From positions 1 to 64,000 of the forward strand of contig CAZKRL010000004.1 in NCBI GenBank assembly GCA_964555295.1: DNA of 64,000 nucleotides, written 5' to 3'. The position numbers and the translations under genes were made by a program. Shown here piece after piece: positions 24,924-31,852 of this stretch (positions within the stretch are counted from its first letter, which is position 1; the number at the start of each line of letters is the position of its first letter). The stretch is from CAZKRL01 sp964555295. Its GTDB lineage: Bacteria; Bacteroidota; Bacteroidia; Flavobacteriales_D; Sanyastnellaceae. The notes beneath the pieces are model-generated. The model was not told where the DNA came from and made no database searches. It saw nothing but the letters and a program-made list of their open reading frames with translations.

Positions 24924-26012
24924 ATGAATCAATTTATAGCAATGCGTCAATTGGAAAAAAACATCAACTCAGAAATTCACCGGCGCCGTTCCCCTCTCCT
25001 TTGGAGAGGGGCCAGGGGTGAGGCGCTCACACTCCTAACCCTACTCTTTCTTCTCGCAGCGCACACCAGCGCCCAAACGGTGCGCGGGGTATCGGCAGAG
25101 CAGCAAGGTCAACAGGTCGTGGTGTCGTATGAGCTGCAGACAGATGCGCCCTGCGAGGTCAGCTTGCATGTGTCATTAGACCAAGGCAAGACCTGGAGCG
25201 ACGGCCTCTCACAATGCACGGGCGCGGTGGGCAAGAATATCAGCAGTGGTCGCCACAGTATCACATGGAATGTATTGGCAGAGCGCACTGAACTTTGGGG
25301 TGATGGTATTCGGTTTAGAGTGAAGGCGAGTAGCAAAAAAAGCTACGAACCCGAGATGGTTTTTGTTGATGGCGGTACTTTTATGATGGGAAGTAATAGC
25401 GGAGAGGATGATGAGAAGCCGGTTCACGAGGTTACTCTTTCATCTTATTATATCGGAAAGTACGAGGTCACCCAGGCGCAATGGCGGGCAGTGATGGGCA
25501 ATAACCCGAGTTATTTTCAGAACTGCGACGATTGTCCGGTGGAGCAGGTGTCATGGAATGACATACAGGGGTATATTCAAAAGCTCAACGCCCAAACCGG
25601 CAAGCAGTATCGATTGCCCACCGAGGCAGAGTGGGAGTATGCAGCACGCGGTGGAAATAAAAGCAGAAACTATACCTTCAGTGGCAGTGATGATATCAAC
25701 TCAGTGGCTTGGTATGACGGCAATAGTGGAGATAAGACACATAAAGTAGGTGGCAAGCAGTATAATGAATTAGGCATTTATGATATGTCCGGAAATGTTT
25801 GGGAGTGGTGTGCGGATTGGTATGGTAATTACTCTTCCGCAAGGGCAACAAATCCCAAAGGGCCATCATCGGGTGAATCTCGTTTGCTCCGCGGCGGCAG
25901 CTGGTACGGCAACGCTCTTTTCTGCCGTTATGCGTTCCGCTTCAGGAGCAATCCCGACGGCAGGAGCCTCAACCGCGGGTTCCGGCTTGTTTTCTCTCCC
26001 AGTTCGCCGTGA
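24924..26012 (+). CDS. SUMF1 (C-type-lectin-fold) protein with a DGR-like variable C-terminus
   Basis: 362 residues. The first 35 are unusual: they are encoded by the left 89-base repeat and read through its hairpin (RRRSPLLWRGARGEA) into a hydrophobic signal segment (ALTLLTLLFLLAAHTSAQ). A small beta domain follows (60-145), then SUMF1 from about 150 (MVFVDGGTFMMGSNSGED, YEVTQAQWRAVMG, RLPTEAEWEYAARGG, GNVWEWCADWYGNY). Between Trp327 and Gly352 the residues match the pattern of DGR variable proteins: conserved Cys, Arg, Ala, Pro and Asp, with every position that is Asn in typical templates encoded by an NNY codon. The end is GFRLVFSPSSP. A ligand-binding, not enzymatic, role is likely. Confidence 0.88.
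   Translation: MNQFIAMRQLEKNINSEIHRRRSPLLWRGARGEALTLLTLLFLLAAHTSAQTVRGVSAEQQGQQVVVSYELQTDAPCEVSLHVSLDQGKTWSDGLSQCTGAVGKNISSGRHSITWNVLAERTELWGDGIRFRVKASSKKSYEPEMVFVDGGTFMMGSNSGEDDEKPVHEVTLSSYYIGKYEVTQAQWRAVMGNNPSYFQNCDDCPVEQVSWNDIQGYIQKLNAQTGKQYRLPTEAEWEYAARGGNKSRNYTFSGSDDINSVAWYDGNSGDKTHKVGGKQYNELGIYDMSGNVWEWCADWYGNYSSARATNPKGPSSGESRLLRGGSWYGNALFCRYAFRFRSNPDGRSLNRGFRLVFSPSSP
24936..25024 (+). repeat. 89-base direct repeat, left copy, with REP-like hairpin
   Basis: Identical to 26132-26220 except for one base (ACTC versus AATC in the first half). It contains a perfect 9-bp stem, CCCCTCTCC/GGAGAGGGG (24991-24999 and 25003-25011), with a TTT loop. From memory, this palindromic core is a widespread Bacteroidota extragenic element. 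Here it lies inside the coding start of the SUMF1 gene. Confidence 0.9.
25899..25992 (+). other. Putative DGR variable region (VR)
   Basis: Codons at 25905, 25908, 25911, 25917, 25920, 25929, 25935, 25941, 25947, 25950, 25959, 25965, 25968, 25971 and 25974 are all NNY and sit where DGR templates typically carry AAC or AAT. Intervening codons encode the invariant Ala, Cys, Arg, Pro and Asp. The region ends in GGGTTCCGGCTTG (25977-25989), like the conserved end next to the initiation-of-homing site, followed by a GC-rich tail to about 26090. Template and reverse transcriptase are not in this window. Confidence 0.7.
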
Positions 26013-26131
26013 GGCAGGCAGGGGCGCCGGGCGGTGAGTGGAGCGGAGCGTAACGAGCGACCGTTGGGGCAGCGCGCGGCGCTTGGGTGTTGCGGTATGA
26101 GATTAGTTTTATTAAAAAGATTTATGGGTAA

Positions 26132-26220
26132 ATAGCAATGCGTCAATTGGAAAAAAACATCAAATCAGAAATTCACCGGCGCCGTTCCCCTCTCCTTTGG
26201 AGAGGGGCCAGGGGTGAGGC
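26132..26220 (+). repeat. 89-base direct repeat, right copy, with REP-like hairpin
   Basis: Second copy of 24936-25024, one mismatch, same hairpin at 26187-26207. It lies outside any supported gene, 120 bases after the SUMF1 stop. The two copies enclose the body of the variable gene. Confidence 0.9.
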
Positions 26221-26235
26221 CAAAGCTGTCAATTC

Positions 26236-26475
26236 ATGCAAATAGAATCATTCAATCTCCTAATTGCGGATCAAGCTGAGTTAACCGAAAACAAGTCTGC
26301 ATCGGATAGAGCCGATTATCTCACCGTTCTTCACCACGAAGATTTTTCTCGATTTACACTCACGCTTTGGCTAGGCGCTGCTATTTGCGGTTTTTCTCTC
26401 TTCGCGATAGTTGTCTGTTATATCCTTATGGTAAGTTCAAGCCGTCCGCCAAAACCAAGTTCAATAATTTTTTGA
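26236..26475 (+). CDS. Small single-helix membrane ORF (doubtful)
   Basis: 79 codons from ATG at 26236 with one strong hydrophobic segment (LGAAICGFSLFAIVVCYIL). I recognise no family. Its last 19 codons are antisense to the conserved end of the HigA-like antitoxin gene, so at least the C-terminus is probably not selected as protein. It may be a remnant cut off next to the 89-base repeat, or not a gene. Confidence 0.25.
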   Translation: MQIESFNLLIADQAELTENKSASDRADYLTVLHHEDFSRFTLTLWLGAAICGFSLFAIVVCYILMVSSSRPPKPSSIIF

Positions 26476-26723
26476 AGCGTCGAAATCCGCGCTTCTTTAA
26501 TGTTATTCTCGATTTTTGAAATATAGGATTTAGTGGTGCCTACTTTTTCTGCAAGTTGTTCCTGTGTCATCCCCATTTCAACACGAGTGTCGTGTATCAA
26601 AACACCAATTTTAAAAGCTTCATAACCTGCTTCAAGCTCGTCGCGTTCTTTTGTCCCTCGTTTGCCGTAGTTCTTTTCTTTAAACTCTTCCAGAGTCATC
26701 AAGTTTTTGTTTTTCGCTTTCAT
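26418..26723 (-). CDS. HigA-like XRE-family antitoxin
   Basis: 101 residues. The N-terminal half is helical (MTLEEFKEKNYGKRGTKERD); the C-terminal half is a helix-turn-helix (GMTQEQLAEKVGTTKSYISK followed by IENNIKEARISTLQKI). This is the usual partner of Gp49-like RelE/HigB toxins and should bind both toxin and operator. It is intact although its toxin gene is frameshifted. Its start overlaps the toxin 3' end by 44 bases; toxin-first order is normal for HigBA. Confidence 0.9.
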   Translation of the reverse strand: MKAKNKNLMTLEEFKEKNYGKRGTKERDELEAGYEAFKIGVLIHDTRVEMGMTQEQLAEKVGTTKSYISKIENNIKEARISTLQKIIELGFGGRLELTIRI

Positions 26724-27068
26724 ATTCTGCCTTTATTTTAAGTGCCATTTCGATTTCTTTCATTGGCGTCTTTTGCGTTTTCTTTTGGAACCCGTTTGCT
26801 AAAACAACCCATTTTCCTTGATCAAAAAAACAGAAAATTCGAAAAATGTCGCTACCTTGTTGAACTCGGATTTCATAGAGGCCATCCGTGTTCACAATGT
26901 GTTTCAGATACGTTTCAGGGACCTTTTCTAAGTCTTCAATCAAGCCAAAAGTCCAAATAATTTTTGCTTTTACCTTATGAGTTTGCTTGGAAAAAAGTCT
27001 TGAAAGTAGTGCTTATAAAAAGTAATCTTTCTGGGTTTCTGATTTTCGCTCGCAACGCAAATTACCAA
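26680..27068 (-). pseudogene. HigB-like (Gp49 family) toxin, frameshifted
   Basis: The distal part (DLEKVPETYLKHI, TDGLYEIRVQQGSDIFRIFC, NGFQKKTQKTPMKEIEMA) is a RelE/HigB Gp49-type mRNA interferase. The family's N-terminus is found upstream in a different frame (RKITFYKHYFQDFF). The frames meet at a run of six A (plus strand 26991-26996). One extra base there would rejoin them as HYFQDFF-SKQTHKVKAKIIW and give a full-length toxin. Explanations: true loss of toxin, phase variation at the homopolymer, or an assembly error. No ATG is visible at the 5' end; a TTG at 27068 is one possible start. Confidence 0.7.
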
Positions 27069-27386
27069 TGTTTCCCTAAAGTGAAACAATTTATTTGGAA
27101 TTTCTTTTGCATGTCATGTTGTGTGTACTGTGAAAATTCCAGTTCAGATTTGTTTACGCCTTCCCGGCAGTTGTGGTTCTGTTTAAAATTATATCGCCCA
27201 TGAACACTCCATTTCGAGATAATTGCCGACGGTTTTGTCAATCATTCGCAGAGGATCTTTCCTTTGTGTAGTTGCCCCTCCATACGATTCATAAAATAGC
27301 GATAGGTGCCACTAGAGATGTTATCCAAAATCCCTTTTGTACACCAGCGACTTTTTTATATGTTCGTTCTGCCAAAACCTTGTAAC
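27069..27386. other. Intergenic region without recognisable gene
   Basis: AT-rich spacer between the broken toxin gene and the outer-membrane protein gene. No reading frame with family resemblance, RNA gene or clear promoter was found, apart from a possible TATGTTCG box near 27359. Confidence 0.4.
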
Positions 27387-28943
27387 ATGTCATTACCTCC
27401 TTGTCTTTTGAATGGACGATGCTGGATTGTCCTGCTCAATTTCGTTTTTGCTTCACCGCTTTTCGCGCAAGACTCGCATTACTGGACCCAGCAATTTGGC
27501 TCGCGATCGGCCTTGTTGGGGGGCGCCGTAGTGGGCGGTGTGCGCGACAATAGCGCCGTGTACTACAACCCCGGCGCACTTGCACAAATGGATAGTCTTA
27601 CCGTTTCTGTGAGCGCTAACGCGTATCAGTTGGATCAACTGAATATAACAGATGGAGCAGGGCAGGGATTGGATTTAAACTCATCACAGACGCAAATCAT
27701 TCCATTGATGATTAGCGGTGTGTATAGATTCAAAAAGGCGCCTCGTCATACTCTTGGATATTCCATCATCGGCAAGCATCAAACGGGTATTAAATTTTCT
27801 GCTCGCACCGATGGTTTCCTCGATGTGATTCAGGAAAGTAATAGTCCGGGCGCCGAAGAATTTATCGGTCAGTTCAATCATAAGTCGGGCCTGAATGAGC
27901 AGCTGTTCGGACTCACCTACGCATACAAATTCAATCGACGATTCTCGCTGGGCGTCACCCATTATTTGGCCTACCGAACCCAATATCTGGAGGAGACCTA
28001 TGTGGCCCGCGCCATTCCCGATATCAATCAATTGTACTACTACTACGTAGCTCCGCTGGTGGCCACGAATATTCTTTATTCAGCCGAATTCAGTAACCTT
28101 CGTGCATTATGGAAGTTAGGATTTAGTATCGACTTGGACCGGCTTAAACTGGGCGCCACCCTAACAACGCCAAGTATTGATTTTGGCGGAAGTGCAATGG
28201 TGAATGCCGATCAGAGTGCAACCAACCTGAATTGGCTTGCCTCGGAGTGGTCGAATTACGCTAATCCGGATACGATGAGCTACACTCAATTGGTGGTCGC
28301 ATCGGATGAGTTTCGATACGATCAGTTGTATAGTTTTACTGCCAACGATCGTCAGCAGGATTTGAAAACATTGTATAAATCACCCTTGTCCATTGCTATT
28401 GGTGCTCAATATCAATTCGGCAAAACCTCATTGAGTGCAACGGCTGAATGGTTTCAGGCGGTGCCATTGTACTACCAGGTCATTCCGAAAGACAAGGAAT
28501 TCATCAGGCCTGTTTCAATCGATTATGACTTGTCTAGTAAAGACATTCTTGCTTTTCGCGAGAGCAGTAAAAGTGTAACCAACATTGCTATAGGTATTGA
28601 GCAGGAGATCACTCCAAAATGGCATTTGCTTGCAGGCGCAAGAACCAATTACTCGGCATATGAGAGCCATGATGAAGAAGACGGCGACCAGTTGACATAC
28701 ACTTCCTGGGATTTGTATCATCTCACTTTGGGTGCTACAATCAAGAATGAGAAGTCAGATTTGTCAGTGGGAATCAATTATGGCTTCGGTACGGATCGCA
28801 ATTTCACACAGCCGGTGAATTTCTCCAATGCCAATGAATACAATTATCTTTTGGGAGAATCAGTTCCGGTTAACGCCCAGTTCAGTTCCATCGGTCTCAT
28901 AATCGGCTATACCTATTATCTGAATTCTATGGAGAGGCCATAG
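27387..28943 (+). CDS. FadL-like outer-membrane transport protein
   Basis: About 518 residues, signal peptide ending in FVFASPLFAQ. The mature N-terminus has the FadL/OmpP1 pattern for hydrophobic-compound transporters: SHYWTQQFGSRSALLGGAVV then DNSAVYYNPGALAQ (in FadL, the asymmetric NPA-type hatch motif). Alternating hydrophobic strands and a terminal aromatic strand (LIIGYTYYL) predict a barrel. The substrate is unknown; hydrocarbons for the AlkB at 4.3 kb are one speculative option. The start at 27387 is chosen for the signal peptide; frames open to 27306. Confidence 0.75.
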   Translation: MSLPPCLLNGRCWIVLLNFVFASPLFAQDSHYWTQQFGSRSALLGGAVVGGVRDNSAVYYNPGALAQMDSLTVSVSANAYQLDQLNITDGAGQGLDLNSSQTQIIPLMISGVYRFKKAPRHTLGYSIIGKHQTGIKFSARTDGFLDVIQESNSPGAEEFIGQFNHKSGLNEQLFGLTYAYKFNRRFSLGVTHYLAYRTQYLEETYVARAIPDINQLYYYYVAPLVATNILYSAEFSNLRALWKLGFSIDLDRLKLGATLTTPSIDFGGSAMVNADQSATNLNWLASEWSNYANPDTMSYTQLVVASDEFRYDQLYSFTANDRQQDLKTLYKSPLSIAIGAQYQFGKTSLSATAEWFQAVPLYYQVIPKDKEFIRPVSIDYDLSSKDILAFRESSKSVTNIAIGIEQEITPKWHLLAGARTNYSAYESHDEEDGDQLTYTSWDLYHLTLGATIKNEKSDLSVGINYGFGTDRNFTQPVNFSNANEYNYLLGESVPVNAQFSSIGLIIGYTYYLNSMERP

Positions 28944-29133
28944 TAGGTTTTCGAATGGGTGTCTTGATAGCTTTCATTTGGTTACAGTGTAACAGTAATT
29001 CAACCGATCTAAGCATGTTATTATCGGTTGCTTTCAGTCTCCAACTTTAGAACTGCGCTGCCAATTGGTAAAGGAATACGGGTTGAGGTTTCATCATAAA
29101 AAGTTTGGCGCAATGTGATGATGCATAGAGGTT

Positions 29134-29262
29134 AATCTTTGATGCAACGGACACTGAACCCGTTGAGCGCGTAAAAATCATTTTCACTAACGCTGGTCTG
29201 GGTATCGTAAACAGATCGACTTTATGCGCATCTCCACCCAAACCAGAATTTTCGCTTACAGT
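29134..29262 (-). pseudogene. FISUMP domain C-terminal remnant
   Basis: Reading minus strand from about 29262 to the stop at 29134-29136 gives a FISUMP-like tail: SRSVYDTQTSVSENDFYALN then GFSVRCIKD and stop, comparable to HSGLSVRCLRD at the end of the gene at 19848. An in-frame stop precedes SRSVYD, and nothing upstream encodes the rest, as an intact gene begins at 29270. It is therefore a decayed fragment of a lost paralogue. Confidence 0.55.
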
Positions 29263-29269
29263 CTGTAAC

Positions 29270-29884
29270 TTAAGATTTCAGAATTTCGGCAAGTCTTGAT
29301 TTTACAAAATCCAGTTGCACTTGTTGGTTGACTTTGCGCAATTCCATATTCCTTCGCCATTCTATTTCTTCCGCAAATTCTATCAATGTGCGCGAGCGAA
29401 ATTCACTGCCATTGCGATCAAGATAGTATAACAATGCCAATAATAGCAGCGCAGCTATACTGCTGAAAAACCATGAAATGCCAATGGCAGCAGGAATACA
29501 CAGAAATAGCATCACCAAACTCAAACCATAGATTTTTCTTGAAGGCCGGAGCAGTCGTTCCGTAGGATACCCCATCTTCTTTCCCAGCGCCTCTATAGAT
29601 GTGCGACGGTTTTTGGGTTCGAAAATTTCGTTGATCAGAGTGTCTTCCGCCAAGGGATTTCCATCGTTGACATGAAGAGAAATTTTCTGCAGAATAGTAG
29701 CCGTGCTCCATTCTCCGTTCAATTCTTCCGTCACCCGCGCAGCCAGAAAATCCGTTGCACTAGATAACGAATACTCATCGGCCAGCAATTCATCCGCAGT
29801 AATATTTACATGAAATTCTGCATTTATCGCCGGTATTTTGTTTGCTATGTATTCCCTCCTGATCATTGACTTGCCCGATGTCAT
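29270..29884 (-). CDS. Uncharacterised membrane protein downstream of ABC-F
   Basis: 204 residues, family not recognised. Residues 1-110 are soluble and helical (ATDFLAARVTEELNGEW). Two membrane helices follow (IYGLSLVMLFLCIPAAIGIS and FFSSIAALLLLALLYYL), then a charged helical tail (IEFAEEIEWRRNMELRKVNQ). The ATG lies two bases after the ABC-F stop, so it is translationally close to and probably co-transcribed with that gene. Confidence 0.65.
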   Translation of the reverse strand: MTSGKSMIRREYIANKIPAINAEFHVNITADELLADEYSLSSATDFLAARVTEELNGEWSTATILQKISLHVNDGNPLAEDTLINEIFEPKNRRTSIEALGKKMGYPTERLLRPSRKIYGLSLVMLFLCIPAAIGISWFFSSIAALLLLALLYYLDRNGSEFRSRTLIEFAEEIEWRRNMELRKVNQQVQLDFVKSRLAEILKS

Positions 29885-29886
29885 GT

Positions 29887-31518
29887 TTACGACCTTATAT
29901 TCTTGTTGTACATCTGCTCCCGCATCATCTTGATGTCACTGCTCTCGAGATATTCGTCGTATGACATTCTCTTGTCGATAACACCACCCGGTGTAATTTC
30001 TATGATACGGTTGGTAGTAGTTTGCATAAACGTGTGGTCGAATGACGACACTATCGCTACCTGATTCCAATCTTTCATAGCATTGTTAAACGCTGTAATT
30101 GACTCGAGATCCAGATGATTGGTGGGCTCATCGAGCATGAGCATGTTCGCGCCTTTCAACATCATTCTTGAAATCATGCAACGAACCTTTTCGCCACCAC
30201 TCAAGACATTGCACTGCTTCATTACCTCTTCACCGCTAAAAAGCATTTTCCCCAAAAATCCACGAACAAATGTCTCGTCTTTGTTCAACGAAAATTGTCG
30301 CAGCCAATCAACAAGGTTGTCATTGGTATTGAAGAATTTGCTGTTATCGTGAGGCAAATAGGCCGATGTAATTGTGGTGCCCCATTCAATCTCTCCCGCA
30401 TCAGCAATCATTTCGCCCGCCAGTATTTCGAAGAATAAGTGCAATGCCGCCTGATTCTTGCTGATCAATGCCACTTTATCGCCTCTCAATAAGGTGAAGG
30501 AAATGTTGCGAAACATCACCCCGCCTTCAGCGTTATGAGCCGTGACGTTTTCTACCTTCAATATCTGATCACCACATTCTCGGTCGGGCCTGAATATAAT
30601 GCCCGGATACTTTCTCGAGGAAGGTTGGATTTCATCAATGACCAGTTTGTCTAATAATTTTTTTCTGCTCGTTGCCTGTCTTGATTTTGATGCGTTCGCA
30701 CTGAAGCGCTCTACGAATTCTTGAAGTTCTTTGCGCTTGTCTTCAACTTTTCGATTTTGTTCTGCGCGCTGTCGCGAAGCAAGCTGGCTTGACTCGTACC
30801 AGAAAGTGTAGTTGCCGGTAAAGAGTCGGATCTGTCCAAAATCGATATCCACAATGTGTGTACAAACCGTGTCCAGAAAATGCCGGTCGTGTGATACTAC
30901 GATAACCGTGTTTTCAAAATTCAACAGAAAATTTTCGAGCCACGTTATGGTTTCTACATCGAGGTCATTGGTGGGCTCATCGAGTAGGAGAATATCAGGG
31001 TTGCCGAATAAGGCCTGTGCGAGTAATACCCTCACTTTCATTTTTCCTCCCAAATCTTTCATGAAGAATCCGTGTATTTCCTCACTGATTCCCAAACCAC
31101 TCAGCAATGCTGCGGCATTGCTTTCAGCATTCCACCCGTCTTTCTCTGCAAATTTTGTTTCCAAATCAGCAGCTCTCTCACCGTCGGCATCCGAGAAATC
31201 TTCTTTTGCATACAATGCTTCCTTCTCCTTCATCAACTTCCATAACGGCGTGTCACCCATTAGTACGGTGTCCAAAACCGTGTATTCATCAAATCCAAAT
31301 TGATTCTGGCGCAGTACACTCATTCGCTCGCCCGATCCCATGTGTATTTCGCCTGTTAAGGAATCCACATCACCGGAAAGAATTTTTAAGAAGGTGGATT
31401 TACCTGCGCCATTCGCGCCAATCACGCCATAACAATTGCCATGGGTGAACTTCAGATTTACATCCTCAAATAGGACCCGTTTTCCGTAACGGAGAGAAAT
31501 ATTTTGTACTTGTAACAT
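29887..31518 (-). CDS. ABC-F family ATPase (ribosome-associated, YbiT-like)
   Basis: 543-residue soluble protein with two nucleotide-binding domains and no membrane helices, as in ABC-F translation factors that bind the ribosomal E site. Domain 1: GANGAGKSTFLKILSG (Walker A), LLLDEPTNDLD (Walker B); its signature is altered to LGGKMKVRV. Domain 2: LSGGEKVRCMISRM and LMLDEPTNHLD are intact, but Walker A is degenerate (LISKNQAALHLFFEILAG). A charged linker near 240-290 is typical. The YbiT-like assignment rests on overall pattern. A TAATTTCG box (31542-31535) precedes it. Confidence 0.9.
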   Translation of the reverse strand: MLQVQNISLRYGKRVLFEDVNLKFTHGNCYGVIGANGAGKSTFLKILSGDVDSLTGEIHMGSGERMSVLRQNQFGFDEYTVLDTVLMGDTPLWKLMKEKEALYAKEDFSDADGERAADLETKFAEKDGWNAESNAAALLSGLGISEEIHGFFMKDLGGKMKVRVLLAQALFGNPDILLLDEPTNDLDVETITWLENFLLNFENTVIVVSHDRHFLDTVCTHIVDIDFGQIRLFTGNYTFWYESSQLASRQRAEQNRKVEDKRKELQEFVERFSANASKSRQATSRKKLLDKLVIDEIQPSSRKYPGIIFRPDRECGDQILKVENVTAHNAEGGVMFRNISFTLLRGDKVALISKNQAALHLFFEILAGEMIADAGEIEWGTTITSAYLPHDNSKFFNTNDNLVDWLRQFSLNKDETFVRGFLGKMLFSGEEVMKQCNVLSGGEKVRCMISRMMLKGANMLMLDEPTNHLDLESITAFNNAMKDWNQVAIVSSFDHTFMQTTTNRIIEITPGGVIDKRMSYDEYLESSDIKMMREQMYNKNIRS

Positions 31519-31615
31519 GTAATTTTTCGGGGTGCGAAATTAGCTCTTTTGCCTTGCTTATACCTCAATCGAGGTAATCCGAAAAATGAAAATAGTTTCA
31601 TCTTTGCATCAACCA

Positions 31616-31852
31616 ATGAGTAAGCTTTTTACATTGAACTTGGTGCCTTTGGGGGTAATTGCTCAGATCTCACATGTCGCTGAATGTGCCTATCGTTGCC
31701 GTTTGTCTGAAATGGGGGTCTTTCCGGGTGTAGTGGTGAAGGTAGTTCACAAGGCCCCACTATCGGGTCCCATTGCCATTAAAGTCGGAAACCAGTTGCT
31801 TGCTTTAAGAAGAGAGGAAGCGCGTCTTATTACCGTGGAATGTGGACCATGA
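31616..31852 (+). CDS. feoA: Ferrous iron transport protein A
   Basis: 78-residue SH3-like protein that assists FeoB. Family features: LNLVPLGVIAQISHV, CRLSEMGVFPGVVVKVVHKA, GPIAIKVGNQLLALRREEA. An ATG at 31586 would add ten residues; the later start gives the usual length. Its stop overlaps feoB (ATGA). Confidence 0.92.
   Translation: MSKLFTLNLVPLGVIAQISHVAECAYRCRLSEMGVFPGVVVKVVHKAPLSGPIAIKVGNQLLALRREEARLITVECGP

Noticed and set aside
22681..27386. Search for a DGR reverse transcriptase, Avd-like gene or template repeat beside the variable gene
   Set aside because: No reading frame in the window shows reverse-transcriptase motifs, no small helical Avd-like gene is evident, and no AAC-rich copy of the variable region was seen on either strand. 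Any retroelement must be outside the window.
29047..29241. 64-codon minus-strand frame downstream of the ABC-F operon
   Set aside because: It overlaps the FISUMP remnant in another frame; the remnant's match to the FISUMP C-terminus explains the sequence better.
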